From: Brachypodium distachyon | Taxonomy: Eukaryota > Streptophyta > Magnoliopsida > Poales > Poaceae | DNA: 64,000 nucleotides | NCBI RefSeq assembly: GCF_000005505.3 | Contig: NC_016134.3 | Location: 44,048,650 to 44,112,649, forward strand | Reading direction: 5' to 3' | Part shown: positions 25,101 through 36,321 of the stretch, one piece after another | Layout: each line of letters starts with the position of its first letter | Position numbering within the stretch: position 1 is the stretch's first letter | Notes under the pieces: generated by a model | What the model was told of the DNA's origin: nothing | The model's input: only the letters and a program-made list of their open reading frames with translations | Databases searched by the model: none | Position numbers and translations under genes: made by a program

Positions 25101-25388
25101 GGAGAAGAATGGAACGGTGGCCTGGAATAGTTCATGTTGTTTGAATTGCATAGTGACTAGTGAAAGATGCAAGCCAATGGTCACATTACTGTTACCTAGT
25201 CTGGATTTCAAGATTTGCTTAGACAGTTCTTTGTAAAGACGCAAGCAGACACAAATAGGATTTTGTTTTTGTTCTACATCTTAATTAATTTGTCATCTTA
25301 TATTTTTAAAAACTTTCAGGAGTTAGAGACATCACTTGTGAAGACACGCCGCAGGGACCACTCGCAGAAACCCATGAAGAGCATTTGA
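22111..25388 (+). CDS. Iojap-related protein / RsfS ribosomal silencing factor homologue, mitochondrial
   Basis: This is a 179-residue protein in four exons: 22111-22395, 23304-23391, 24349-24446 and 25320-25388, all GT-AG with matching phases. The first 40 residues are Arg/Ser-rich and lack acids (MLSAVRSRALGQWRTPPHLS), as expected for mitochondrial targeting. The RsfS/DUF143 domain follows, with ADYMVVATGRSDWHVRNIAQ, GKWVVIDSGSIIIHALEERA and REYYDLESIWTKE. The tail is KTRRRDHSQKPMKSI. Known for the family: RsfS binds ribosomal protein L14 and blocks joining of ribosomal subunits under nutrient limitation. Plant Iojap-type proteins act in plastid or mitochondrial ribosomes. The open frame reaching back to 22096 begins with TTG, so the ATG at 22111 is preferred. 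Intron 1 carries a 110-bp tandem duplication and intron 2 a LINE tail. Confidence 0.92.
22772..22985 (+). repeat. Tandem duplication of about 110 bp in intron 1 of the Iojap-related gene
   Basis: Units beginning tgataatgcttccttgtgtg (22772) and tgataatgctttcttgtgtg (22882) share further words such as ggcNNggNgagagaa. They are clearly diverged, so this is an old duplication. Confidence 0.65.
23855..24185 (+). mobile_element. LINE 3' end fragment in intron 2 of the Iojap-related gene
   Basis: A short frame reads MWSIWKHEWLCVRRCLTFGS, matching the C-terminal end of plant LINE ORF2 proteins (usually with WKHRN), with stops after it. A non-coding 3' part follows and ends in an A-rich tail (aaaaaagaaaagaaaagaaa) near 24161-24180. 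Confidence 0.6.
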
Positions 25389-26153
25389 ACTAAATGTGCT
25401 GGTGCCATGATCATCTGTGGTGGTGAGTTTTCTTGGTTTTGCTAAAATAATACGTAGGCAATAACTAAAGAAAAACGTTTTGTTGAATGTACTACACGGC
25501 TGCACCACAGGCCTCCATAAGATGAGATGCATCTACAATTACATGCAGGTTTTGTACAAGGTTCGCAAGGTTGACAGCGCCAAGCATGTTCTGCATCCAC
25601 GTAAATCTTTTCTACCAGGGGGGCCATTAACGGTGTTCAACAGCCCTGAGGGACAGGTTTGACGTCAGGATTCAGGATATCGTGTTGCCTCTGTTCAAGC
25701 TTGTTTTAGCATTTTGTTGCATGCAAGTACAAGGCTGAGAGTGAACCGCCTTTGTTTTGCTTTTGTTGTTATTCACCTCTTTAGCCAAGTACTGTAATAA
25801 TACTTGAATAGTAACAGAGGGGACTTGTGTACGTGGCGGGGTGCTTGTTAGCGGGTACTGTAGCGATATATGTGAAATTTCGGGCCTTTGCGTCCAAACG
25901 TAATGGGTTTGCTGAATTCATGGTACGGGATCGGGCCTGGCCCGCCGAATAAGGCCCCTTTAAAGCCTAGGGGCTAGGACTCAGAATATCCCGAAGAGTC
26001 CAGGCTGTCTACTGGGCTCAGAATGGACTGGTACACGTACGATCATTTGTGTACGACATTAGTGCGATACAAAGCACTTGCATTTTGTGGGCCAGTATGA
26101 TTTGGGCTGGGCTTTTTACGGTGAGGAAAAAACTAATCGTAATTGTATCGTAA
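25389..26153. other. 3' UTR of the Iojap-related gene and spacer
   Basis: Includes one copy of a 32-bp direct repeat (25981-26012). No coding signal is seen. Confidence 0.45.
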
Positions 26154-26465
26154 GGGCATCTCCAACGAGGTACCAACCAGTACCGGTACTAAAATTTCTC
26201 TCTTTTTTTCAATGTGTTTCATTTTTTCTTATTCATTTCTTTTTTTGATGGATCCACATGTCATTTTCTTTGTTGTCTTGGTATCCGTGTAGTACCTGTT
26301 ACTTCTTCAAGTAACCATTATTTGGTTGTGACATTCCTCTCTCATCCACATTGGCCACTAATTTCTTGGTACCTGTGTAGTACCCCTTGTTGAGGATGTC
26401 CTGATAAAACTGTCGTACGAACAAGGTTTCCGCTCAGAATATCCCGAAGAGTCCGGGCTGTCTAC
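25981..26465 (+). repeat. 32-bp direct repeats flanking about 420 bp
   Basis: The word starting tcagaatatcccgaagagtc and ending gctgtctac occurs at 25981-26012 and 26434-26465 with one mismatch. The segment between them contains the Tourist-like MITE at 26154. Confidence 0.8.
26154..26401. mobile_element. Tourist-like (PIF/Harbinger) MITE
   Basis: The left end GGGCATCTCCAACGAGGTA pairs with the right end, which in reverse complement reads GGACATCCTCAACAAGGGGTA. TAA precedes the left end, and the slightly altered TGA follows the right end. No coding capacity is present. Confidence 0.7.
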
Positions 26466-28104
26466 CGTCTAGACTTGAATCTGTTTAAATCTCAGTAATT
26501 TCATGTTAAATGCTCTCTCTCTCAAAAAAAGTCATGTTAAATGCAATAGCGCGTGTGCATAAATGTAAGCACTAATATATGAACCCTATCGAGGGGGAGT
26601 CGTACACTCATACGGTCATGCTGCACCCTGCACTGCAACTGCACGGAAATTAATGATATGGTTAGTTAGACCACGTAATCATACTCTAATTAATATATAA
26701 CCACATTATGTGTACTTGTAGTAATGATTATTGGAAAAGTGTGCACCCGTGCAAGAAGTATGTTTGGTCCAAATTAAAAGCATCTTTTACTCTCTGTTTT
26801 CTTGCGAACTGTACAGAAGTATTCGGACATTTGCTGATTTACATGTCTGACTTCCTGGCAATATTTCAAGTTTCAACCTTCCAGCACGAAATTACTAGTA
26901 CTTCTCTCTGGTGCAGGCGTGCTGGCTTTCAATATGCGCTATGGGTTGGGGTTGTTGAAACTTGGATGAGAACAGTACTTTAAGCAAGCAAGCTACGTAC
27001 TACTCCAGCTAGCAGCTCTAGAGAATAATCTTCCAGTTAACCAATCGATCCATGTCCTCTTTTCCTCCAACGGTGCTCTCTGGCTGTATGTACTGGGTTG
27101 ATCTCTTAATCTTTACGCCAGCGATTGGTCGCCATCCACGCGCATATTCAAAGCAAAGACAAAGATGGGGGGAGACTTGCTACGGCAAGAGAGTAGTAAA
27201 CCACAAGGAAATGTCGTGACAACTCCAATTATATTATATAGTAGTATAAATATATGCAGGTGTCTGGCTTTTTCTAGTTTCAACGTTGTACTGATTAACA
27301 ACCTCCGATCCCTTTATTTGTCCTTGCTTTGTTACTTGAGCGATTTATGGTTAGGAGGAGAAAAGGCGCCGAATGTAAGTTCCCACCGGTGAATGGACAT
27401 AGGTACGTGGTTTTATGATTTATCACCCGGCCCTGAGGTTGTTTTCTTCTGCTTTTTTAGTGGAACTTTGCTTAGCAAATGCTTATAAGTGATTTCCACG
27501 CTTCCATTTATAGAACACTCAATTTATTAAAGGGTCAAAAACTAAATAATACAAATTGCATTGTCTTTATCTCTCCGTGAAGCATTCATTTTAATGTGAC
27601 GGTGGATAATACAACTATTGTCATTGTCGAAGCAATATGATTTTCTTGGTAAAATCTCGATGTTCTAGTCGGGGAAAGTTTGGCAAATTAATTTGAGTGG
27701 CTTTTTTGTGTCCTTTTATTTTTCCTAATGGATATGCAATCTCAAAAGAGCGCGCCGCTAATGAACCAAGGACCAACATTTATAGTGCAATTTAAATTTC
27801 TTCTATATTGGGTTTATGTGCTTTGTTATTAATGCTGTTTACTTATTGAAGTTGGATATGACATCAAATGGCTTAAAAGTCTCATGGCTATATTCCTTGT
27901 CACAGACAGTCGTGGCCGATGCCAACCCATGGTGTTTTGGTCCTGCAGAGATTTAGCAAACTTTTGTTTCATACTTTGGCCTTACTTGATGGTGAAGGTG
28001 GCGTCAAGTTGTTAATTTCGTATGTGATTTTCTCATTTTATTTTACTTTGTTTGTGCCCACTTCCAGATTTTTCATTTGCTTAGAGTTTCATATATTTCT
28101 AATA
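26466..28104. other. Intergenic DNA
   Basis: AT-rich, with only short chance reading frames. A small repeat (tcatgttaaatgc) occurs twice near 26501 and 26531. Nothing else is recognised. Confidence 0.4.
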
Positions 28105-28133
28105 CTAGCAAAAAGCCCCGTGCGTTGCTACGG
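28105..28133 (-). mobile_element. Helitron-like 3' terminus (minus orientation)
   Basis: In reverse complement the stretch ends ...GCAACGCACGGGGCTTTTTGCTAG followed by T. This matches the grass Helitron pattern of a short GC-rich hairpin-forming motif a few bases before a CTAG end, inserted next to T. I could not locate the matching 5' TC end to the right, so only the terminus is annotated. Confidence 0.55.
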
Positions 28134-28886
28134 AAGAACAAATGTGACGTATCGCGTCCACCCCTGGACAGTGGTGGCATATTTGTAATTTTGGCAAAGT
28201 GACGTACCGCAGCGACGCCCGTACCATCACCACCGTTTCGAATTTAATATAATGGTATATATTATTATCTTTTTAGTAATATTATGGTTGCGTTCATTCG
28301 AACAGAGTTACCTTTCATATACATTGAAAATAATAATATACGTAGCAACTACTCCTATACAAAGTAAGGTAGGAAACGATTATCAAGGAAATAAAGTATA
28401 AAGATGGCCAGGGATCAAACAGATCAATAACACACGGTCAGCGCATGTCTGTTGGATAGGTGGCGAGCTTGCTAATGCTAGCTGGTGCTTTGCATGCATG
28501 GGATGTTTCCATTGCAGAATCCAGCCGAGAGAGGAAGTTATAAGTTGTTTAAGTAAGCCTTTTAAGGTGGACGGTTGCTGTTGAGTAAGCGCATGATTAA
28601 TTGCTAGAGTAGTTAAATCATAGCACACCGGCCTTTTTGTTCTCCATCAGGAGATGCTTCTCCGATGGTGGGGATGTCCGTTTCTTTCCCCCACGGAGTT
28701 TGCTGTAATTACAAACCTGACCCTTCATTGAGCACACGTGCTACATTTAAATAGCAAACCCTGTTTAGCCTGGGCTGGATTTACCTTGCAAAATTGTTTC
28801 ATATACTTTTAGCTAGTAAATTTATAGTGTATTATGCACATGCTTGAAATGCGTAGTTAGAAGAATGCAATGGAACCGTGACAAAT

Positions 28887-28999
28887 ACTTCATCCGTTTC
28901 ATAATTCTTGTCGAAATATTACATGTATCTAAACACTTTTAAGAAATAGATACATCCATTTTTGACAAATTTGAAACAAGAATTATGAAACGAAAGGAG
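28887..28999. mobile_element. Stowaway MITE
   Basis: The ends CTTCATCCGTTTCATAATTC and the complement of gaattatgaaacgaaaggag pair, with TA on both sides. The interior (attacatgtatctaaacac) matches the elements at 39381 and 14852. Confidence 0.88.
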
Positions 29000-30280
29000 T
29001 AACAATTTAACAGGCCTTCTTGCGTCCTCTGCTAGATGAGCTCCATCGATTTAGGATGACGACACAGAACCCGCCGATCCATGCTTGGGATCCTATGAAG
29101 TTGAAGCCGGGCGCTATCTGACGCCAAAAGCTATTGCAAACGATCGGTGCTGGATGGATCAGCTGGATCTAGCATAGCAAAGCAAGAAGAGAGGTGGACT
29201 GTTGGAGATATTGTCCTGATCTGGTATGTTATGTTGCAGTGTTAAGAGATGCAGACGGGCCCGGCTTGGCGACACTCCACCGGGAACTAACGGCTCACCA
29301 CGAAACCGTCCAAATCCAGTTGGATAGGAACAACTGGTAGATATTCAAAAGGAAATTTGAAGGAATAGATGAAGACAGTTGGGAGATCTAGAAAAGAGTT
29401 GGACTTCTCAAAGGAAGAATAAGACGAGGTTGGAGTTCATGATTGCTTTAATTCCCCATAAAATTAGAGCCATGTGAGTACATTCCATAGGAATTTGGTA
29501 ACCTTTATGTGATCTGTATGTACACTAAATTCGATTGAATAAACCAAAGCTGGCCACCTCCGACGTAGGGAAGACTCGCATAGAAATGACGCACAACATA
29601 TATAATGAAAATACTGCGTACTATTCTCATCTTAAACAAAAAAGGAAGCAGAATTTGGACTTTGTATCACTTGCGGTGGGCGGTTGTATATCCTTGTAGG
29701 ATAAGCAAATTGGATCGGACGTGAACAGGAAAATCTTAGGTGTGGTGCGATGAACGTGACCATAGACCTTGGCTAGTCAAGCGTCCTGTTTCGGAGTTTC
29801 TATCATCATCTTCTTAACTCTGTACCTCAAACCAGAAAATTGGTAGCTTACCTTAATCATCTACCGTTGCATAACTGAAAAATCAAATCTCACGGCCGGT
29901 AGATTAAACCACGTCCTTTCATCTGAAAAGGCTAGGCTAGCCACAAATTAAGACGGTATTATCTCACTCCGGAAGCCTCCATCGTTCGCTTTACATACCA
30001 CGAGGCCTTGCGGCTGCAGCAAGCAATTAATTGTATTTGGACCTATTAAAACCGCACATTAACTTGTTAGTACCGTGTAACAACGACGTGACAGAACCGT
30101 TAGATGAAACAGTCCTTTCTAGACGAGACAGACGGATAAAATCGTGAACAACAAAGGACGCCGACCTAGCAACGATGGAGAAACTAGAAACAGACCCTCC
30201 GTTTAGTCCGTTGGATAGGAACAACGTACGGAACCTTTGGAAAGCAGCCGTTGCTAGCTGCAGGACCGCAGGCAGAGATC

Positions 30281-30305
30281 CAGCCAGCCAGCCAGCCAGC
30301 CAGCA
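30281..30305 (+). repeat. (CCAG)n microsatellite
   Basis: About six uninterrupted ccag units. Confidence 0.9.
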
Positions 30306-32046
30306 GCAAATCAGCTCTAGCCAGGAAGGAAAGTCCCATGTGGTCTCTCGTTAACGGTAACTGCCCACCCACCGAACCGGCCTGTCAGATCAGCAGTTAA
30401 CGAACGTGTGGACTGCAGAGGGTAACGGAGAGAAGCACGGTACTACTCTTAAAAAAATTTCAATTTTTTTTAAATAAATCGAGTGGATTTATAAGATGTG
30501 TGTCTATACCCTTGCAAAGTTTCAAACCCAAACTCATTGTATGCATAGAAAAAAAAAGACAAATGCAAATATGAATAGCATCAGGAAGTTTGTCTTTTGT
30601 GTTTTTATCTTTTTACGACCTATTCACGTCAGGAAACATATTCTTTCTTGTTATCCTTTTATCGTTGATTTTGCTCTTTCGCTTGTCGACAAACAATCTG
30701 TCAAAGAAAGAAAATCTACCGATTTTCTTTCGCTCTTGAATTAACCAGACTTCAATTCTATGAAAATCAAATGACTAATGCAAAGAAGAATCCTATTTCA
30801 TCCGGTCATAATTACTTGTCGTGCTGCTCGTAATCGAGATGCTCTAAAAACTTAATAAAATTATGTTAAGACGAAGAAGTCCAAATTGAGGGGTTAGTGC
30901 ACCTACCATGTCGTCGGCAGCGGCAGGCGACCTCGCTATTTCGAGCCGACGTACGCGGGCGACTTTTCGGGATAACATTTTGGTTCCAAACCCTGAATCG
31001 ATCGGCAGCATCTCTGTCGGAGAAAAGCCCGGGTCAGGACTCAGGACAGGATATATTCCTGTCGCAATTAGACAGCGTGGACTAGCCTGTATCCTACTGA
31101 GTACAGAACTTCGTCGTATAGAGACAGCGGCACGGCCCACAGACGATAGGCATTAGAGGCAGGCAGTTGTCAGCATTCCAAATACACCAAAGGAAGCAAA
31201 GCCGGCCAAAACTAGCTTAAGCTATACTACACTGGTCGGTAGCTTGTAGCTAACTGAGCCAACTGCCATGAAACGCGGCATCAGATGCTAATACTATCCG
31301 TCAGTTGGAGTTCTTCTTAATTGGAGTACTAGTAGTATTTGTGGCTAGTTAATTAATGTCCTTGTATAATAAAAATATTGAACCGGGAATGGTAGTATTT
31401 AAAGTGATCAAGGGCATCGCTGTCTTTTCATCATGCTGTACAGCAAATCTGTCTTGGGACTTTCGGTTCAGGTGCTGGTGGTTGCACCTCTGACCTTTCA
31501 CTTTCTCGTTTCGTGTTTGTTATTATTTGTATTTGTACAGGACAATCATATGAATCTCAAAACCGAACCTCTAGGCCTATACATAATATATATGCGCCCA
31601 TGGTGCCCCTAACAGATTGCTAAATAATTAATGACATGACGACGCTTAACCAACGACCATGCATCCAAGTCATAGCAATAATTTGGATCATCTGGATATA
31701 ATATGAAAATTCAGAAACATATAAAACAGTCATGACGAATACCTCCCGAAGATGTAGAACTCGTCTTCACAGGAAAGTTTGGAGTTCCTTTCAGCAAAAT
31801 ATTTGTCGTTTCCGATGTTTGCTTGTTTGCAGGTGCACAATGTACCATGCGGCGATGGATACATTGCAACTAATATGCGGTGGATAACTAACTGTATATA
31901 TCTCGATCAAGACAACTATATATTTTTTGACAGAGTAGTATCGACAAAGGTCTACAAGCTAGATATAACAATTTATGCTAGTATTAGGTTGGGGTGATAG
32001 CAATTTGACATCACTCGTCGTTTGTTCACATCTCCAATGGCTTGTA

Positions 32047-32297
32047 CTACCTCCCTACGGGTATATAAGGATCTATTGAATTTCGTGTCAAACTTTGACC
32101 AACAATTATACAAATAATATTTGTCATATGTAATATTTGACATATGTATATAAACTACATCATTAGGAAGAACTTTCTAATATGAATCCAACGATATCTT
32201 TTTTGTGCCAAAATAGCCCCATATTACCAATGTAAATTTTGATCAAAAAATTCGGCATAAAATTTTGTGAGTGCCTTACAAACTCGGGCGGAGGAAG
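32047..32297. mobile_element. Stowaway-type MITE, 251 bp
   Basis: The left end CTACCTCCCTACGGGTATAT and the right end, complement CTTCCTCCGCCCGAGTTTGT, pair over about 24 bases and are flanked by TA. Internal motifs tcaaactttgacca and atatgaatccaacgatatct are typical of a longer Pooideae MITE family, distinct from the 80-bp ones. Confidence 0.8.
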
Positions 32298-32649
32298 TAT
32301 ATGTATTCTCGCTCTGTTTGTGTTGGCATGAAATTATCAACACGACCATCCCCTCCTAGAGATCCTTTTCACCCCTTTATCATTGATAGGGTCCTTTTTC
32401 TGTATTAGCTTGCTAATTAATTATCAGAAGTAGATACAAATGTGGCATCATATAAATTTCTCTAACTTTGGACTGGTTAGCATTAACATTCTTACAAAAT
32501 ATGTTTACAAAAGTAAGCTGGCAGTTGTTGTAGAACCTAGAGTTCTATTGGGAACCCCTAAAAACATCTATAGATAAATCAATCCAGTATAACCGCTGCA
32601 TTTCCTAGCCAAAGGGCAAACATGTAATCTGCCACCCATCCCATCTCAC

Positions 32650-33103
32650 CATCCTAATCCTCAACCAATCAAGCATTCTTCTCTCTCTCTCTCTCTCTCA
32701 AAGACAATTATCATCGTCGCTTCAGAAAACCCAAAAAGAAAATAAAATAAAAGCAAAAAAGGGAGGGCAAAAAGAAAGAAAAAAACACTTCTTCTCTAGT
32801 CCACCTCCTCTTGCGAGCGCATGACGCAGACAACAACAGGAGCAGCGGCACAATTTTGCTTCCCCCGCAGCAATACAGCACAGCTACGAACCCAAAAGGG
32901 TATGAGGGAGTAGCCGAGAGGGAGAGCAAGCAAAGAGGAGCAGCGAGATACGGGTGGTGAGCGCGCGAGGCGGTAGGAGGAGGAGCAGGGGAAACCCTAG
33001 AATTTGCCATCCAATCCCACGGTGGGGTCCGCTAGGTTTGCGCTCAGATCTGCATCGGGGCTACCCAGTCGCGGCGGGGAGATCAAGAGGACGCGCGAGG
33101 CTG
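32650..33103 (+). other. Candidate 5' UTR first exon A of the BPP-like gene
   Basis: A (ct)n tract at about 32680-32699 is followed by a purine-rich leader without a long ORF. The stretch ends at a good donor (gaggctg, then gtgagt at 33104). Together with the acceptor tgcag at 36211-36215, just before the start codon exon, this fits a non-coding first exon. Transcript evidence is not available. Confidence 0.5.
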
Positions 33104-34077
33104 GTGAGTTGGGTGTTGGGGCCACGGATTCGGGCCGCGGGTGGTGGAATGTGGGTGGGTGCAATGTCGATTTTAGCTGATGCTGCTGTTTTTTTCTACT
33201 CTTTTATTTGGTGCGGTTTAGAAGCGTTTGTGCTGTGGCGGTGTTGGTGATTTGGTTCTTGGCTTTGGTTTTGTCTGTGTGGGTGGGTGGTTTGATGGGT
33301 TGAGAGGTGGAATCGGTGAGATTTATTTGTAAATTCGCGTCCGATTTGATGATTGTTGCGTTTGTGCTGGTTGATCCTACTAGCTGCTGGATCCAATTTG
33401 GTAGTTTAGTCGTGAAATGAAGCAAAAGTTTTAGGCAATTGTTGTCAATGATTTCTTTCGTCTTGAGCTCACTTTGATGGAATTTGTGGTTATTTGATCG
33501 GGCGAACGACTCCGGTAACCACTCTTATGTGTAGCAGGCTGGACCTGCTTATTTCTGTTGTTTTCTCAGCTGAGCTGTCGTTTTGTGTGGTTTAACGGTT
33601 CTTGGATTCTGTTCTTAGTTTATATGACCTCTGTTTGGCATCAATATCTTGCTTTCTACTACTTGTTGCTTTAGTTTTGATCTTCCTGGATACTTTTCTA
33701 ATCTGATGATCTTTATGTGTTATCAAGTGGTGCAAACGGTTTTATTTTAGTTTAAGTTGTTTGATTCACGGTTTACCCTGTTTAGTCTAAATTTGATGAA
33801 AAACTCGTCGCCGTGTTTCCTAAGTTTGTTCCATTATTTGGCTCTACTGTGATATGGCGTAGGATCAAGCCATGAAATGTAAGGACAAGTAAAAATTGAG
33901 ATATCTATGTCCTCTATAGTTTCCGGAGCAAAAATTAAGTCCGGTATAGTTGAATTGATATTATTTGAATTGATATTATATTTACATGCTGCTTTGAACT
34001 AGGAGTAATTAGATTGTGTGGGAGGAGTAATTGGATTGTCTAGATGCGGTACTCCCTACTAGTCGCGAGCAACGCCC

Positions 34078-34360
34078 GTGATGGCGCGATCTTCTCGGAC
34101 TAGCAACAGATGCGGTGGCGGCGGCAAGAGCAAGGGAAGGGGAGTGGCAGTGGAGTGTGTGGTGTGCCTGCAGGAGCGGGCGGACCGTGACGTGGTGCGC
34201 GTGCTGCTGGTGTGGAGGAAGGCTGCATCGACGTCTAGCAGCGCACGCGCTCGTTGTGCCCGGTGTGTCGGGCTTACCCGGAGCCAGAGGTCGGCGCGCG
34301 GCTAGGGGAGCTCTCGTCGCCACTGGACTTGGACCTTGAGGAAGACGAGGGGACGAGGGA
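34078..34360 (+). pseudogene. RING-H2 (ATL-type) gene fragment, broken
   Basis: One frame reads VAVECVVCLQERADRDVVRV, the first half of an ATL-type RING-H2 finger. After a frame change near 34222 another frame gives GCIDV, a stop where W is expected, then RSLCPVCRAYPEPEVGARLG and an acidic tail. The His pair of the finger is lost. The piece lies inside the 5' intron of the BPP-like gene and has no own promoter or stop context, so it is a relic of a transposed or captured gene. Confidence 0.7.
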
Positions 34361-34579
34361 AAAAAAGAGAAAAGTATGAAAAAGACATGAAGCGTGACAG
34401 GTGGGACCCACATGTAACGAGTAAGTGTTAAAATCGCTTTAATTTCTATTTTAGCTGATGTGAGACAATTAGATACAAAACATGTGGTTCTGCGGACAAC
34501 TCAGCAAAAGTGGCTCCCTCAAAATCTGTGAAATCTGCTCATAAAAAAAACATTATGCCGATTTAAGTGTCGCAATCCG

Positions 34580-35069
34580 CAATCATGAGTAAAACGGAAA
34601 GGAGAAAAAGACGCCTCTTCTCCAGTTCACCTCGCCCAGGCGCGGCAGTGCGGCACGCAGCCAAGCACGCAACAGCGCACGCTCCCTCTCTCCACTGCGG
34701 AGTGCGGAGTGCAGTGCTCGAGGCCCGCGCTCCCTACGCTTGCTTCTCGCCGCAGCAACGCAGTCACTCGCTGGCGGGGGGCGAAGCCCAGCACCACGCC
34801 TGGAGAGAGCGCAAGTCGCCGCGGAGCAGAAGCGGCGCGGCGGAGGAACCCTAGGAGACGAGACTCCCACGCGCGCCGCCGAGCAGCTCGGATTCGGCCG
34901 GATCTGCGCTCTCCTCGCCTTCCCCTGCGGCGCGGCGGCTGGGGGCTGGGTGCTGCCCTTGCCGACCGTCCGCGCATTTTTGGCCCTGGGTTGGCGGTGG
35001 CCCGGCGGGTGTGTGGACCAATTGGGCTCGAGATTTGGCTTGTCCGCCGCACCGTGAGGGTGGAATGCG
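34580..35069 (+). other. Candidate alternative 5' UTR first exon B of the BPP-like gene
   Basis: This is a GC-rich, CpG-rich stretch resembling a second transcription start region, ending at a good donor (aatgcg, then gtaagg at 35070). Several words parallel exon A in the same order: cttctccagttcacctc, ttgcttctcgccgcagcaa and gaggaaccctagg. This suggests the two leaders arose by duplication. Open frames here overlap on both strands and are not coding. Confidence 0.45.
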
Positions 35070-36321
35070 GTAAGGAGGAACTGGAATTCGTGTTCCCGTT
35101 CGTTGTTTCGTTGATTCATTCAATCGGGTTTACCCGTTCGTTGGCTGTGTGATGTTGTGGCCAATTTTTTTCGGGAGTTTGCTTTTGCGGGTTTCGAGCT
35201 CAGCTCGCCGGGGTTTATGATTGGGCCAATAATACTTTGGGAATGATTGCTTACGTAACTACTCCAGGCACGAAGTAATGTTCCTTGAATTGTTTTATTA
35301 TACAAGTTACTAGAAGTTTGAATTTTGTTGTTATTTCGCTTGCTCTTTAGTTGGGGGCTTGAAGAACTCTTGGCTGTTGTCCTTGTCGCTCTTCCTTTTG
35401 GTTTGGTAATTTTGTTCTAATGTGGCGTAAGAAATTTATAAGCCACGAAATTTCGTTTGAATGATGACGTAATTGAATTGGGTGTGCAAATGCAGCAAAT
35501 AAAGTAAGACTGGATGCTCTAGATACTACTTATACAACAAGTTGAATTAAGCTTGCTGTTTCCAGCTTTTACTATCACTTCTATTGTTTACGAGGTTTGA
35601 TTTCCAGGGAACAGCTAGACATATTGTGGCATGCCTTTTCTTCAAGTGCCTACTTGGAATTGATTATGTTTATTATGCTTTCTTGGATTGGTAAATTATC
35701 TCGATCGACCGGTCCAATAGATGTGGTAAATAGTCTCCTTGATCACGGAATAGAAAAGTTTAATGCAAGCTTTTTCCATATTGTTGTGGCAGTTTGCCTT
35801 GCCATCCAATTTTTGTTGAGGAACCCACCACATGATTGGCTCTCATCTCCCAGATGGGTGGATCTTTTCATCTAGAAATGTGATTGATTGGGCCGTTTGG
35901 GCTTTGAAGTGCAAGAGTCATGGGCAGCTTCAAGTTTTGGGGTGCTTTTTCAGACCCTTTTGGATGGTTCATCCTGTTTGATTGCTTCAAGGAATCAGTA
36001 ACCACGTTAGAGTTGTAGGTGTAATTTGTGTAGATAACTTCGGTTGGCGGTGTGATGGCTTGGCTATTTTTGGCAATGTGTGCTGAGATTCACTTGTTCC
36101 TTTATATATATTGTAACCTCATAGTTCTCAAAAATAATGACTTGTTGATATACCCTTTGTGTTTCTCTACATTTTCTGTGTGGCTAGTCCTTAGTGATAG
36201 TAACTTGTGTTGCAGGTAATTGTGCTAAATGGATGATGATGTCAGTGTGATATCTTAGAAAGGAGGAGCATAGGACCGTGTCCTTGGAGAGATTACAAGT
36301 CTGCATTGCAGCATTACAAAG

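Larger units (their letters stand above)
28134..32046. other. Long intergenic stretch
   Basis: Apart from the MITE at 28887 and a (ccag)n run at 30281, I recognise nothing. The word gttggataggaacaac occurs at about 29319 and 30209. A segment from about 29207 (gttggagatattgtcctg) resembles LTR sequence in style, but I found no matching end or target duplication. The minus-strand open frame at 30844-31140 has no domain I know. Confidence 0.35.

Noticed and set aside
29207..29580. Possible solo LTR starting tgttggagat
   Set aside because: I found no matching CA end or target duplication.
30844..31140. 98-codon minus-strand ORF
   Set aside because: No domain, no splice signals, and an overlapping open frame on the other strand.
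34583..35152. Several overlapping 90-180 codon ORFs on both strands
   Set aside because: This is a CpG-rich leader region; frames overlap on both strands and carry no conserved motif.
35597..35875. 92-codon hydrophobic ORF
   Set aside because: It lies within the 5' intron of the BPP-like gene, has no family match, and starts and stops unrelated to splice sites.
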